Shown here piece by piece: positions 8,643 through 17,846 of a stretch of DNA of 64,000 bases. The notes beneath the pieces were generated by a model. The model searched no databases and was not told the origin of the DNA. It worked only from the letters and a program-made list of their open reading frames with translations. How positions within the stretch are numbered: position 1 is the stretch's first letter; every line of letters starts with the position of its first letter. This DNA comes from Schumannella soli (lineage in GTDB: Bacteria > Actinomycetota > Actinomycetes > Actinomycetales > Microbacteriaceae), in NCBI RefSeq assembly GCF_006517435.1, contig NZ_VHQG01000002.1, forward strand, positions 948,799 through 1,012,798, in the 5' to 3' direction. A program made the position numbers and the translations under genes.

Positions 8643-9350
8643 CTACCGGGGTCGAGGCGCGCGGACCTTCGTGGGGTCCATGCCCTTGGGGATGCCGATG
8701 CCGCCGGGCGTGCGTGCGAGTGACGCGAGGCGGTTCGAGACGGCGGAGATCTCGGCGGTGGTCAGGGCCTTCTTGAATCGCGTCAGCTTCGACGCGAGTC
8801 GGTGAAGGGGAACGGAATCGGCGTCGGGGCCGACGTGGACGAAGTGCACCTCGACATTCGGGACGATGCGCTGCACCTTCCTGCGCTCGTCCTCGAGCAT
8901 CCGCTGGGTGCGGTTCTGCGGGCCTTCGCCGATGAGCACGATGCCGCCCCGGCCGACGACGCGGTAGACGGCGTCCTGCGTGCGCGGGCTGATGTTGACG
9001 GGCATCTCGGTGCCGGTCCAGCCGCGGCGGAGGCCGCTCTTGATGACGGAGCCGACGGCGCCGGGCTGACCGGCGATCTGCGAGTAGGCGGCCTTCTCGG
9101 CGCGACGGCCGAGCACGATCATGGCGAGCAGCACGCCGAGCAGCACGCCCGCGAGGATGTAGAGCACCATCCCGAGGATCTGCCCGCGCGAGATGAGGAA
9201 GGCGACGACGATGCCGACCGCGACCGGGACGATGAACGCCAGCAGCAGGTACCAGACGACCAGCGGGTCGTAGCGGCGGGTCATCTGGAAGACGTTCCAC
9301 ATCTGACGGATGCGGCCGGGTTCCTTCGCGGGGGTGGTGGTGCGCGCCAT
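8643..9350 (-). CDS. DUF4191 family membrane protein
   Basis: A 235-residue protein of unknown function. Two adjacent membrane helices lie at about residues 32-53 and 58-80, with a basic N-terminus and a cytoplasmic-looking C-terminal domain of about 150 residues (GRGGIVLIGEGP, then RRKVQRIVPNVEVHFVHVG). Members of this family sit between lipA and glnA in many actinobacteria, which is the arrangement here. The ATG start at 9348-9350 has a -10 box (TATCCT) 7 nt upstream and no Shine-Dalgarno site, so it is probably translated from a leaderless mRNA. Confidence 0.85.
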   Translation of the reverse strand: MARTTTPAKEPGRIRQMWNVFQMTRRYDPLVVWYLLLAFIVPVAVGIVVAFLISRGQILGMVLYILAGVLLGVLLAMIVLGRRAEKAAYSQIAGQPGAVGSVIKSGLRRGWTGTEMPVNISPRTQDAVYRVVGRGGIVLIGEGPQNRTQRMLEDERRKVQRIVPNVEVHFVHVGPDADSVPLHRLASKLTRFKKALTTAEISAVSNRLASLARTPGGIGIPKGMDPTKVRAPRPR

Positions 9351-9357
9351 GGTTACG

Positions 9358-9363
9358 AGGATA
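9358..9363 (-). promoter_or_regulatory. leaderless -10 box of the DUF4191 gene
   Basis: TATCCT on the minus strand, 7 nt before the ATG, with no ribosome binding site. Confidence 0.6.
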
Positions 9364-9429
9364 GAGCCTGCTCGAGGGCGGTCCCTGCCAGAGTCGCTCG
9401 TCGGAGCGCCCCGGCAGGGACCGACGCGG

Positions 9430-10422
9430 TCAGGACACCGCCTGCGCGAATCCCCTCTCCGCGGCTTCGGCCAGATGGTGCAGCTCGCTCGGGATCTCGC
9501 GCCCGCGGGCGAGCATCGACTGAGCCCACAGGCGGCCGGCGCGGTAGCTGGAGCGCACGAGCGGTCCGGCGAGCACGCCGAGGAACCCGATCTCCTCCGC
9601 CTCGGCCTTGATCTCGAGGAACTCCTCCGGGCGCACCCAGCGGTTCACCGGATGGTGCCGGGGCGACGGACGCAGGTACTGCGTGACCGTGATGATGTCC
9701 GTTCCGGCGTCGTGCAGGTCGCGCAGCGCCTGCGAGATCTCCTGGCGCTCCTCGCCCATCCCGAGGATGAGGTTCGACTTCGTGATGAGTCCCGCATCCC
9801 GTGCCGCCGTGATGACGCCGAGCGAGCGCTCGTAGCGGAACGCGGGGCGGATCGTCTTGAACAGCCGCGGCACGGTCTCGACGTTGTGTGCGAACACCTC
9901 GGGGCGGCTCGAGAACACCTCGGCGAGGTGATCGGGGTTGCCGGAGAAGTCGGTCGCGAGGATCTCGACGCCCGTGCCGGAGTTGCGGCGGTGGATGGCG
10001 CGCACGGTCTCGGCGTGCAGCCAGGCGCCCTCGTCGGGCAGATCGTCGCGCGCGACGCCGGTGACGGTCGCGTAGCGCAGCCCCATCCGCTCGACGGATT
10101 CGGCGACACGACGCGGCTCGTCGGTGTCGTAGTCGGCCGGCTTGCCGGTGTCGATCTGGCAGAAGTCGCAGCGGCGGGTGCACTGGCTGCCGCCGATGAG
10201 GAAGGTCGCCTCGCGGTCCTCCCAGCACTCGTAGATGTTCGGGCAGCCGGCCTCCTGGCACACGGTGTGCAGGTCTTCGCTCTTCACGAGGCCGATCAGC
10301 TCGGTGTATTCCGGGCCCATGTGGGCGCGGGTCTTGATCCACTCGGGCTTCTTCTCGATCGGGGTCTGCGCATTGCGCACCTCGAGTCGCAGCAGCTTGC
10401 GGCCGTCGACGGGGGCGCTCAT
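9430..10422 (-). CDS. lipA: lipoyl synthase
   Basis: A 330-residue radical-SAM enzyme that inserts two sulfurs into protein-bound octanoyl groups to make lipoyl. The auxiliary 4Fe-4S cluster ligands are Cys55, Cys60 and Cys66 ([12 protein letters not shown]). The radical-SAM cluster ligands are Cys81, Cys85 and Cys88 (CTRRCDFC). The start is the ATG at 10420-10422, preceded by GGGAG; it overlaps the lipB stop as ATGA, so the two genes are translationally coupled. The substrate proteins include the E2 encoded nearby at 13134-14690. Confidence 0.97.
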   Translation of the reverse strand: MSAPVDGRKLLRLEVRNAQTPIEKKPEWIKTRAHMGPEYTELIGLVKSEDLHTVCQEAGCPNIYECWEDREATFLIGGSQCTRRCDFCQIDTGKPADYDTDEPRRVAESVERMGLRYATVTGVARDDLPDEGAWLHAETVRAIHRRNSGTGVEILATDFSGNPDHLAEVFSSRPEVFAHNVETVPRLFKTIRPAFRYERSLGVITAARDAGLITKSNLILGMGEERQEISQALRDLHDAGTDIITVTQYLRPSPRHHPVNRWVRPEEFLEIKAEAEEIGFLGVLAGPLVRSSYRAGRLWAQSMLARGREIPSELHHLAEAAERGFAQAVS

Positions 10423-11129
10423 GCGCTCGCTCCCGCGAACTGCGGTGCGGCCGCCGGCGTGTCGGCGGCGGGCGTCGCGGCGGAGGTCGTGGATGCGGCG
10501 GTCGCCTCCACGATGCCGGTCACGATCCCGAAGTGCTTCTGCACGAGGGGCGCGACCTCCTCCGGCGTGACGGTGCGCCCGAGTTCGCAGCTGATGCTCG
10601 TGACGCCGGCGTCGCTGAGCCCGCAGGCGACGATGTGCTCGTAGGCGTCGAAGCCGTTGCTGCAGTTGAGAGCGAAGCCGTGCATCGTCACCCCCTCGGC
10701 CACCCGGATGCCGATCGCGGCGATCTTGTCGGTGCCGCGCATCCACACCCCGCTGCGGCCGTCGACGCGGCCCGCGGCGATGCCGAGGTCGGCGAGCACG
10801 GCGATGAGCATCGCCTCGAGCCGGCGCACGTAGGCGACCACGTCGATCGGCTCCGGCAGGCGGAGGATCGGATAGCCGACGAGCTGCCCCGGACCGTGCC
10901 AGGTGATGCGGCCGCCCCGGTCGACCTCGACGACGGGCGTGCCGTCGTCGGGAAGATCTTCGGGCTGCGTGCGTCTCCCGGCCGTGTAGACCGAGGGGTG
11001 CTCGAGCAGGATGACGGTTTCTGGCGCCCGGCGCTCCACGACAGCGGCGTGGAGCTCACGCTGCTGCTGGAGGGCCGTCGAATAGGACACGGAGTTGGCG
11101 CTTAGCCCCGTGTCGACATAGTCGACCAC
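10419..11129 (-). CDS. lipB: octanoyl-ACP:protein N-octanoyltransferase
   Basis: A 236-residue enzyme that moves octanoate from acyl carrier protein to lipoyl domains, the step before LipA. The motif [17 protein letters not shown] lies at 71-87. The catalytic pair is Cys169 (IVACGLSD) and Lys135 (TDKIAAIGI). The C-terminal 30 residues are an Ala/Thr/Pro-rich tail beyond the usual family end. The start is GTG at 11127-11129 with a -10 box 6 nt upstream, consistent with a leaderless lipB-lipA transcript. Confidence 0.96.
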   Translation of the reverse strand: MVDYVDTGLSANSVSYSTALQQQRELHAAVVERRAPETVILLEHPSVYTAGRRTQPEDLPDDGTPVVEVDRGGRITWHGPGQLVGYPILRLPEPIDVVAYVRRLEAMLIAVLADLGIAAGRVDGRSGVWMRGTDKIAAIGIRVAEGVTMHGFALNCSNGFDAYEHIVACGLSDAGVTSISCELGRTVTPEEVAPLVQKHFGIVTGIVEATAASTTSAATPAADTPAAAPQFAGASA

Positions 11130-11135
11130 GTCGGC

Positions 11136-11141
11136 AGTCTA
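11136..11141 (-). promoter_or_regulatory. leaderless -10 box of lipB-lipA
   Basis: TAGACT on the minus strand, exactly 6 nt before the lipB GTG, with no ribosome binding site between them. Confidence 0.6.
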
Positions 11142-11287
11142 TGCAGAACGGACTGCGGGATGTCGGGGTGCCGATCCGGCATGTCGCGGTGCGCCGGCGA
11201 TCCCTCCCCAGGCGCGGATGCGGCGAACCGTCCCGAGATCGGCGTCCAGGAGCGCGGCGGACCGCGACCACGGGCGAGTCTGGGCGC

Positions 11288-13132
11288 ATGGATCTCTTCG
11301 GGAGTCGCCACGCGACCGCCGCGTCGGACACCGCCGCGTCGCGCGAGAGGACCGACACGCGTCCGAGTCCGATGCCAGCCGCGTCGTCCGCGGTTGCGGC
11401 TCTGTCGGCGCTCGACGAGCACATCGCAGCGGTGCGCGTGCTGCGGGTGCTGCACAGCAGTCCGCGGCGCCGCCTGCTCGTCGTGCACGACGAAGGCGGC
11501 ACGCCGCGCGTCATGAAGCACTGGTCACGTCACGATGACCGCGTCGACCGCGAGCTGCGCGCCCTCGACCGGGCACGCGGTGATCATGTCGTGCGGCTGA
11601 TCGACGTCGGCGACGACGGCGACGGGGTGGCCGCGGTACTGGAGCGCGCCGAGCGCGGCGACCTCGCGCGGCTTCTGCGCGACCGCGCCACGATCTCGTC
11701 GGGGGAGCTGGTCACGATCATGGCCCCGCTCGCCTCCACCGTGGCGCGGCTGCACCGCGCCGGAGTCGCCCACGGCCGGATCACAGCTCACCGGGTGCTC
11801 TTCGATTCGAGCGGCGCGCCCCAGCTGTGCGGGTTCGGCGGCGCCGAGCTCTTCGAACACGGACTGGCGCCCGCTCACCTCGAACGCCTCGAGAGTGTGC
11901 GACGCGACCGCGACGCCGTCGCGCTGCTCGCGCGGTCACTCGCGGAACGGATCACCGGGGGCGCCGGACGGCGGGCACTCGACGCCGTCCAGCGCGCCGC
12001 CGCCGACCCTGATGATCCGCTGGGCCGGCTCAGCGCGGAGCTGTTCGCGTTCTCCTCGGGATCGCCGGTCCGCTTCCCGATCGAGACGGACGCCGAGGGG
12101 CCGGCGGAGCCGCTGGCCGCCACGGCGCTGCCGCGCCGAGCCGCGGTCGCGCCCGCCGACGCGATGAGCGGGAGGGGCGACCACGCCGACCTCGGCGGCG
12201 ACGGCGATCGGACGTCGTCGCCCGGCGGACGTCGCCGGGCACGACGCCGTGAGGGTCGGGGTGCCGCCGGGTCGGGCTCGTCGGGATCCGTGGGGCGCGC
12301 GACGCGGCGACAGCGAGAGCGAGGCGAACGGATCGGGGACGGGCGCGCTGCGCGGTCGCCCCGACGCTCGCGGAGGACCGGATCGGCCGGCGATCCGACT
12401 CGAACCCGAGACGCGATGGCGTCGACGACGCACCGACGCACAGGCGGCGACGCGCGTCGCCGCATCATTGGCGAGGCGCTCGACGGCGCCCCCGTCGCGG
12501 CCGCGCGAGCGTGGGCGGCCCGCGTCGCGCTCACGCAGAGTCCGCGGCGACGCCGCGGCGCCGTCGCCCTCGGAAGCGCGGCTGCGGCCGCCCTCCTCGT
12601 GTTCCTGCTCGTACCCGGCCCTTCGGCGGCGGAGACGCCCCGCCCTGAGGCGGACGCGACCGGCACCTCATCCGTGCCGCCGGCATCCACGTCCTCCGCT
12701 GCGACAGCCGACCGCGAGGCCGCCACGGATCGTGCCGGCGATAAACGAAGCGACTCAGCCGCTCCCTCTACGGCGGCTCCCGATCGGGCCGACAAGGCCG
12801 TGCAGGGGGACGATCCGCTCGCCGCGGCCCGCGCGCTGCTCACCCTGAGGCGGGACTCTCTGCGCGAACTCGACGTGCAGGGGCTCGCGCGCGTGCTCGA
12901 CCCGGGCTCGACGGCCGCCGCCGACGACCGCGCGCTGCTCGAGCGACTCGACGCCGGATCGGCCACTGTCGCCGATCGCGCCCGTGTGGACCTCGCCGCC
13001 ACGGAGGTGAGCGAGCAACTCGGCGACGCGGTGGTCATCCGTCTCGCCCCGAACAGCGATCCGGCCTCCCTTCTGCTGATCAGAGGGGAGGCCGGATGGC
13101 GTATCCGCGCCTATTCGAGCGCGGCAGGGTGA
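11288..13132 (+). CDS. membrane-anchored pseudokinase-like protein
   Basis: About 614 residues. Residues about 45-280 follow a Ser/Thr kinase layout: Lys77 in VMKHW could be the beta-3 lysine. The catalytic loop reads HGRITAHRVLF (from His162) in place of HRDxKxxN. The Mg-binding DFG is GFG (182-184). Both catalytic aspartates are therefore missing and activity is unlikely. An Arg/Gly/Ser-rich linker (about 285-420) leads to a single membrane helix near 425-445, a Ser/Thr/Ala/Pro-rich stalk, and a small C-terminal domain (520-614) outside the membrane. The ATG at 11288 is the first start just before recognisable sequence; upstream in-frame starts give an unlikely Arg-rich extension. It converges with the E2 gene, 1 bp apart. 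Function unknown. Confidence 0.7.
   Translation: MDLFGSRHATAASDTAASRERTDTRPSPMPAASSAVAALSALDEHIAAVRVLRVLHSSPRRRLLVVHDEGGTPRVMKHWSRHDDRVDRELRALDRARGDHVVRLIDVGDDGDGVAAVLERAERGDLARLLRDRATISSGELVTIMAPLASTVARLHRAGVAHGRITAHRVLFDSSGAPQLCGFGGAELFEHGLAPAHLERLESVRRDRDAVALLARSLAERITGGAGRRALDAVQRAAADPDDPLGRLSAELFAFSSGSPVRFPIETDAEGPAEPLAATALPRRAAVAPADAMSGRGDHADLGGDGDRTSSPGGRRRARRREGRGAAGSGSSGSVGRATRRQRERGERIGDGRAARSPRRSRRTGSAGDPTRTRDAMASTTHRRTGGDARRRIIGEALDGAPVAAARAWAARVALTQSPRRRRGAVALGSAAAAALLVFLLVPGPSAAETPRPEADATGTSSVPPASTSSAATADREAATDRAGDKRSDSAAPSTAAPDRADKAVQGDDPLAAARALLTLRRDSLRELDVQGLARVLDPGSTAAADDRALLERLDAGSATVADRARVDLAATEVSEQLGDAVVIRLAPNSDPASLLLIRGEAGWRIRAYSSAAG
13059..13097 (-). terminator. probable terminator of the lpd-E2 transcript, inside the convergent gene
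   Basis: A 12-bp perfect stem (ATCCGGCCTCCC and its complement) with a 15-nt loop lies in the last codons of the pseudokinase gene. The E2 stop is 37 bp away on the other strand. There is no T run, so the call is moderate. Confidence 0.45.
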
Positions 13133-13133
13133 C

Positions 13134-14690
13134 TCAGATGCCGAGCGATCCCGCGAAGTCGCCGCCCTCGAGGCGGGCCTTGACCGTCGTGAGGAAGCGC
13201 GCCGCGTCCGCGCCGTCGACGATGCGGTGGTCGTACGACAGGGCGAGGTACACGGTCGAGCGGATCGCGATCGCGTCGCTGCCGTCCTGGCTGACCACGA
13301 CCGGCTTCTTGACGACGATGCCGGTGCCGAGGATCGCGACCTGCGGCAGGAACACCAGAGGCGTGTCGAACAGCGCGCCACGCGAGCCCGTGTTCGTCAC
13401 CGTGAAGGTGCCGCCCGACATCTCGTCGGGGAGCAGCTTGTTGTCGCGGGTGCGGCCGGCCAGGTCGGCGATGTCCTGCGACAGCTGGGCCAGGTTCTTC
13501 TCGCCCGCGTCACGGACGACCGGCGTCAGCAGGCCGCGCTCGGTGTCGACCGCGATCGAGATGTTCTCGTGGTCGGGATAGACGATGCTCTCGCCGTCGA
13601 CGGTCGCGTTGATGACCGGGAACGCCTTGAGCGCCTCGGCCGCGGCGAGCGTGAAGAACGGCAGGAACGAGAGCTTCGTGCCCGTCTTCTCCAGGAACTC
13701 GGCCTTCACCTTGTCGCGCAGCTGCGCCACCTTGGTGACGTCGACCTCGACAACGGTCGTGAGCTGCGCCGTGCTCTGCAGCGACACGACCGCGCGCTGG
13801 GCGACGACCTTGCGCAGACGCGACATCGGCACCGTGGTGCCGCGCAGCGGCGACACCTCGACGACCGGAGCGGCGGCGGGAGCCGGAGCCGCCGACGGCG
13901 CCTCGGCGGCCGGAACCGTCACGGCGTCAGCCGCGTCGAGCACGTCCTGCTTGCGGATGCGACCGCCGACCCCGGTGCCCGACAGGCCGTCGAGGTCGAT
14001 GCCCTTCTCGTTCGCGAGCTTGCGGACGATCGGCGTGACGTAGCCGGCACGCGAGCCGTCCTGCGCGGCGACCGCGGCGCCCTGCGCGACCGGAGCGGCC
14101 GCGGGAGCCTCGGCAGCCGGAGCGGCCGCCACCGGCTCGGCGGCCGGCTGAGCTGCAGCGGGCTGCTCGGCGGGAGCGGCCGGAGCGGCCTGCGGCTCGG
14201 CGGCCGGGGCGGTCGCCTCGGCGCCGGCCGGCTGCTCGGTCGACGGCGCGGCCGGAACGGGCTGCTCGGCGACGGGCACCGGCTGCTCAGCAGGCGCGGG
14301 CGCCTGCTCGGCCGGGGCCGACTCGGCGGGAGCCTGCTCGATCGGGGCGGGCTGCTCAGCGGCGGGAGCCGCGGCCGGGGCCTCAGCGGCGGGAGCCGCG
14401 GCGGGCGCCTCGGCCGCCGGCTGCTCGGCCGGAGCGGCGTCGCCGCCGCCCGAGCCGTCGCCGATGCGCACGAGGTCGGTGCCGACCTCGACGGTCTCGT
14501 CCTCGGCGACGAGGATCTCCTCGATGACGCCGGCGACGGGCGAGGGGATCTCGGTGTCGACCTTGTCGGTCGAGACCTCGAGCAGCGGCTCGTCGACCTC
14601 GACACGGTCACCCACCTGCTTCAGCCACCGGGTCACCGTCCCCTCGGTGACGCTCTCGCCGAGTGCCGGCAGGCTGACGGATTCGCTCAT
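13134..14690 (-). CDS. sucB: dihydrolipoyl acyltransferase E2 of a 2-oxoacid dehydrogenase
   Basis: A 518-residue E2 core subunit. One lipoyl domain (1-80) carries Lys43 in STDKVDTEIPS. A very long Ala/Pro/Glu-rich linker (about 88-215) follows, then the E1/E3-binding domain (GYVTPIVRKLANEKG) and the acyltransferase domain with SYDHRIVDGADA near the C-terminus (catalytic His and Asp). Homologues are often named SucB. In actinobacteria where the 2-oxoglutarate E2 is fused to E1, the protein at this lipA/lipB-linked locus serves pyruvate dehydrogenase (AceF), so the substrate is uncertain. It follows lpd by 60 bp with AAGGAG 9 nt before the ATG, suggesting an lpd-E2 operon. Confidence 0.93.
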   Translation of the reverse strand: MSESVSLPALGESVTEGTVTRWLKQVGDRVEVDEPLLEVSTDKVDTEIPSPVAGVIEEILVAEDETVEVGTDLVRIGDGSGGGDAAPAEQPAAEAPAAAPAAEAPAAAPAAEQPAPIEQAPAESAPAEQAPAPAEQPVPVAEQPVPAAPSTEQPAGAEATAPAAEPQAAPAAPAEQPAAAQPAAEPVAAAPAAEAPAAAPVAQGAAVAAQDGSRAGYVTPIVRKLANEKGIDLDGLSGTGVGGRIRKQDVLDAADAVTVPAAEAPSAAPAPAAAPVVEVSPLRGTTVPMSRLRKVVAQRAVVSLQSTAQLTTVVEVDVTKVAQLRDKVKAEFLEKTGTKLSFLPFFTLAAAEALKAFPVINATVDGESIVYPDHENISIAVDTERGLLTPVVRDAGEKNLAQLSQDIADLAGRTRDNKLLPDEMSGGTFTVTNTGSRGALFDTPLVFLPQVAILGTGIVVKKPVVVSQDGSDAIAIRSTVYLALSYDHRIVDGADAARFLTTVKARLEGGDFAGSLGI

Positions 14691-14750
14691 CGGTTGATGC
14701 TCCTTAGTGAACGTTCGAGTTCAAGTTTAGTTCGGTGTTCCGGCGGGCGG

Positions 14751-16124
14751 TCAGATGGCGTGAAGCGGCTTGCCGGCGATGGCCAGGAACGCCTCACCCA
14801 GGGCCTCGTTCTGAGTCGGGTGAGCGTGGATGAAGGGGGCGACGTCCTCGGGGTACGCCTCCCAGTTGACGGCCAGCTGCGCCTCGCCGATCAGCTCGCC
14901 GACGCGGGCGCCGATCATGTGCACGCCGACGACGGGGCCGTCCTTGACGCGCACGACCTTGATCGAGCCGGAGGTCTCGAGGATGTGGCTCTTGCCGTTG
15001 CCCGCGAGGTTGTAGTCGTAGCTCTGAACCGCATCCTCGCCGTACTTCTCGACGGCCTTGGCGGTGCTGAGTCCGATCGACGCGACCTCGGGGTCGGAGT
15101 AGGTGACCTTGGGGATGTCGCTGTCGGAGACGACGATCGGGTTGAGGCCCGCGATCTCCTCGGCGACGAAGATGCCCTGCTGGAAGCCGCGGTGCGCGAG
15201 CTGCAGGCCGGGGACGATGTCGCCCACGGCGTAGACACCCGGGATGTTGGTGCGCAGGCGCTCGTCGGTGATGACGAAGCCGCGGTCCATCGTCACGCCG
15301 ACCTCCTCGAAGCCGTTGCCGGCGGTCGCCGGGCCGCGGCCCACGGCGACGAGGAGCAGCTCGGCCTCGACGGTCGAGCCGTCCTCGAGCGTCACGACGA
15401 CGCCGTTCTCGTTCTGCGTCACGCTCTGGAAGCGGGTGCCGATCTTGAAGTCGATGCCGCGCTTGCGGAACGCGCGCTCGAACTGCTTGCTGACCGACTC
15501 GTCCTCGTTCGGAACGAGGTGGGGGAGCGCCTCGATGATCGTGACGTCGGCTCCCCAGCTCTTCCAGACGCTCGAGAACTCGACGCCGATGACGCCGCCG
15601 CCGAGCACGGCGACCTTCTGCGGCACGAAGTCGAGCTGGAGGGCCTGCTCGGAGGTGATGACGCGGCCGCCGATCTCGAGACCGGGCAGCGTGCGCGAGT
15701 ACGAGCCGGTCGCAAGGATGACGTTCTTGCCGGTGATGATCTGGTCGCCCACCTGCACGGTGGTCGGCGAGGTGAGTCGTCCCTGGCCCTCGATCGTGGT
15801 GATCTTGCGCGCCTTGAGCAGGCCCTGCAGACCCTTCCACTTCGAGGCGATGATCCCCTCGCGGTACTCCTTGACGGCGGAGATGTCGATGCCCTGGAAG
15901 TCGGCCTTCACACCGAACTTGGCGGATTCGCGGGCGTTGTCGGCGATCTCCGCGCTGTGCAGCAGCGCCTTCGTCGGGATGCACCCGACGTGAAGGCAGG
16001 TGCCGCCGACCTTGCCCTTCTCGATGAGGGCCACGCTCTGGCCCAGCTCGGAGGCGCGCAGAGCCGCGGCGTATCCACCGCTTCCGGCTCCCAGCACGAC
16101 AAGGTCGAAGTTCTGCTCGGACAC
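14751..16124 (-). CDS. lpdA: dihydrolipoyl dehydrogenase (E3)
   Basis: A 457-residue FAD enzyme that reoxidises dihydrolipoyl groups on E2 with NAD+. The FAD-binding motif GAGSGGYAAA lies at 12-21. Redox-active Cys43 and Cys48 are in GGTCLHVGC. A second Rossmann motif GGGVIGVEF is near 180, and the dimer-interface HAHPTQNEALGEAF with the catalytic His-Glu pair is at the C-terminus. The start is GTG at 16122-16124 with GGGAG about 9 nt upstream. It is followed by the E2 gene on the same strand, so the two probably form an operon. Confidence 0.97.
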   Translation of the reverse strand: MSEQNFDLVVLGAGSGGYAAALRASELGQSVALIEKGKVGGTCLHVGCIPTKALLHSAEIADNARESAKFGVKADFQGIDISAVKEYREGIIASKWKGLQGLLKARKITTIEGQGRLTSPTTVQVGDQIITGKNVILATGSYSRTLPGLEIGGRVITSEQALQLDFVPQKVAVLGGGVIGVEFSSVWKSWGADVTIIEALPHLVPNEDESVSKQFERAFRKRGIDFKIGTRFQSVTQNENGVVVTLEDGSTVEAELLLVAVGRGPATAGNGFEEVGVTMDRGFVITDERLRTNIPGVYAVGDIVPGLQLAHRGFQQGIFVAEEIAGLNPIVVSDSDIPKVTYSDPEVASIGLSTAKAVEKYGEDAVQSYDYNLAGNGKSHILETSGSIKVVRVKDGPVVGVHMIGARVGELIGEAQLAVNWEAYPEDVAPFIHAHPTQNEALGEAFLAIAGKPLHAI

Positions 16125-16226
16125 TCAGTGTCTCCCTCGTGCGTCGATTCGGCCGCGCCCGAAGGGGGTGTTCTCGGCTGCGCGACCTGGTTCGCAGGGG
16201 CTTCCCTGCCGGTGTTCAACCTTAGT

Positions 16227-16265
16227 ACGCCGCGGACGTGCCGATGCCGGGCACGCCCGCGGCGT
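16227..16265 (-). terminator. pepA terminator
   Basis: A hairpin with 16-nt arms (ACGCCGCGG plus CGTGCC side) carrying one mismatch and a 7-nt loop, directly after the pepA stop. No T run follows. Confidence 0.6.
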
Positions 16266-16271
16266 CCGACC

Positions 16272-17744
16272 TCAGCCGGCGAAGTCCTCGGCGAGACGCA
16301 CGAGGGTGCGCACGCCGATGCCGGTCGATCCCTTCGTCGTCCATCCGAAGCCGCGGCCGACGTGGTTCGCGGCCCCCGCGATGTCGAGGTGAGCCCAGGG
16401 GATCGTCGCGCCCTCGTCGCCGTCGCGACGGCCGATGAAGGTGCGCAGGAACACGCCGGCGAGCAGCATCCCGCCCGCGGTGTTGCCGATGCGCGCGTTC
16501 GCGATGTCGGCCACGTCGGTCTCCAGGGCCGCACGCAGCTCGTTCGGCAGCGGCATGGGCCAGAACGGCTCGCCCGAGGCGACGCCCGCGGCGACGACCT
16601 TCTGCCCCAGCTCCTCATCGCCCATGATCGGGACGACGCGCTCACCGAGCGCGACCTTGGCGGCGCCGGTCAGCGTGGCGATGTCGACGATCGCGTCAGG
16701 CTGGTCCTCGCTCGCGGCGACGAGTCCGTCGGCGAGAACGAGACGCCCCTCGGCATCGGTGTTGAGCACCTCGACGGTCCGTCCACCGCGGATCGTGAGC
16801 ACGTCGTTCGGGCGGATGGCCGTGCCCGAAGGAAGGTTCTCGGCGAGGCAGAGCCGCGTCGTGATGCGCACGGGGAGCCCGAGTCGCGCGGCCGCGATCG
16901 TCGCGGCGAGCACCGAAGCGGCGCCGGTCATGTCGTACTTCATTCCGACCATCGAGCCGGCCGGCTTGAGCGACAGTCCGCCCGAGTCGAAGGTGATGCC
17001 CTTGCCGACGAGGGCGAGGTGGCGCTCGGCTCCAGCCGGCGCGTAGCGCAGCACGACCAGACGCGGACCGCGGCTCGAGCCCTGGCCGACGCCGAGGATG
17101 CCGCCGTAGCCGCCCTCGGCGAGCGACGCTTCGTCGAGCACCTCGACCTCGATCGGCAGATCGCCGACCAGGGCCCGCGCGCGTTCGGCGAAGCTCTGCG
17201 GGAACAGCTCGTTCGGCGGCGTGGTCACCAGGTCGCGCACGGTGTGCACCGCCTCGGCGAGCGCCTCCGCGCGCGCGACGGCTTCCGTCGACTCGGCGCC
17301 GTGCACCGTGATCTCCTGAACGGCCTGGCGCACCGGCGACTGGCGCTGAGCCGCGTAGACGTAGGCACCGGTCGCGGCGCCCTCCAGGATCGCCGCGGTC
17401 GCCTCGGGCGACTCCGCGGGCAGCGCGAGGGCGATGCTCTCGACGCCCGCCAGCTGGCGCGCGGCCGACCCGGCGGCATACCGCAGGGCATCCACGTCGA
17501 CGACCGGACCGATGCCGGCGAGGGCGACGGCGGCCGGGAGCCCGGGCAGGGCGGGGATGCGCACCAGCTCGTCGGCCGAGCCGCCCACACCGATCGACTT
17601 CAGGGTCCCCGTGGCGATCTCGACTCCCTCCGGAAGGCCGACGGCCTCGGGTCCGTCGACGCCGGCGCGGACGCCGATCACGATCACCTCCGCGCTGCTG
17701 TCGACGACGGATGCGGAGCTGACGGACAGGCGGGGGAGGGTCAT
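16272..17744 (-). CDS. pepA: leucyl aminopeptidase, M17 family
   Basis: A 490-residue cytosolic aminopeptidase. The N-terminal domain (1-170) is variable. The C-terminal catalytic domain carries the two-metal site: KGITFDSGGLSLKP (Lys and Asp ligands), MKYDMTGAA (Asp) and NTDAEGRLVLADGL (Asp and Glu). The family normally forms hexamers and releases N-terminal residues, including from cysteinylglycine-type dipeptides. The start ATG at 17742-17744 is preceded by TAGGCT at 6 nt and has no ribosome binding site, so it is probably leaderless. Confidence 0.96.
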   Translation of the reverse strand: MTLPRLSVSSASVVDSSAEVIVIGVRAGVDGPEAVGLPEGVEIATGTLKSIGVGGSADELVRIPALPGLPAAVALAGIGPVVDVDALRYAAGSAARQLAGVESIALALPAESPEATAAILEGAATGAYVYAAQRQSPVRQAVQEITVHGAESTEAVARAEALAEAVHTVRDLVTTPPNELFPQSFAERARALVGDLPIEVEVLDEASLAEGGYGGILGVGQGSSRGPRLVVLRYAPAGAERHLALVGKGITFDSGGLSLKPAGSMVGMKYDMTGAASVLAATIAAARLGLPVRITTRLCLAENLPSGTAIRPNDVLTIRGGRTVEVLNTDAEGRLVLADGLVAASEDQPDAIVDIATLTGAAKVALGERVVPIMGDEELGQKVVAAGVASGEPFWPMPLPNELRAALETDVADIANARIGNTAGGMLLAGVFLRTFIGRRDGDEGATIPWAHLDIAGAANHVGRGFGWTTKGSTGIGVRTLVRLAEDFAG

Positions 17745-17750
17745 GTCGTC

Positions 17751-17756
17751 AGCCTA
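17751..17756 (-). promoter_or_regulatory. leaderless -10 box of pepA
   Basis: TAGGCT on the minus strand, 6 nt before the ATG. Confidence 0.6.
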
Positions 17757-17834
17757 ACGAGCGGCCGCGACAGCTGTTCGCTGTGGGCGTTCGTCGCGGT
17801 CCGTCCGGTCCGGCGGTGCCGCCGGGGCCCTCCG

Positions 17835-17840
17835 TAGAAT
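17835..17840 (+). promoter_or_regulatory. leaderless -10 box of the PAC2 gene
   Basis: TAGAAT 6 nt before the ATG at 17847. The intervening CGAGGG could be mistaken for a ribosome binding site but touches the start codon. Confidence 0.6.
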
Positions 17841-17846
17841 CGAGGG

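Noticed and set aside
7094-8776. A 560-codon plus-strand open frame
   Set aside because: It is antisense to glnA and has no recognisable domain.
14709-14716. GAACGTTC palindrome between lpd and the E2 gene
   Set aside because: Only 8 bp, no partner site and no promoter nearby; expected by chance.
13227-17837. A 1536-codon open frame on the plus strand
   Set aside because: It runs antisense to the E2, lpd and pepA genes, which have clear domains; long antisense frames are expected at this GC content, and its translation is Arg/Gly/Leu/Asp-rich without family features.
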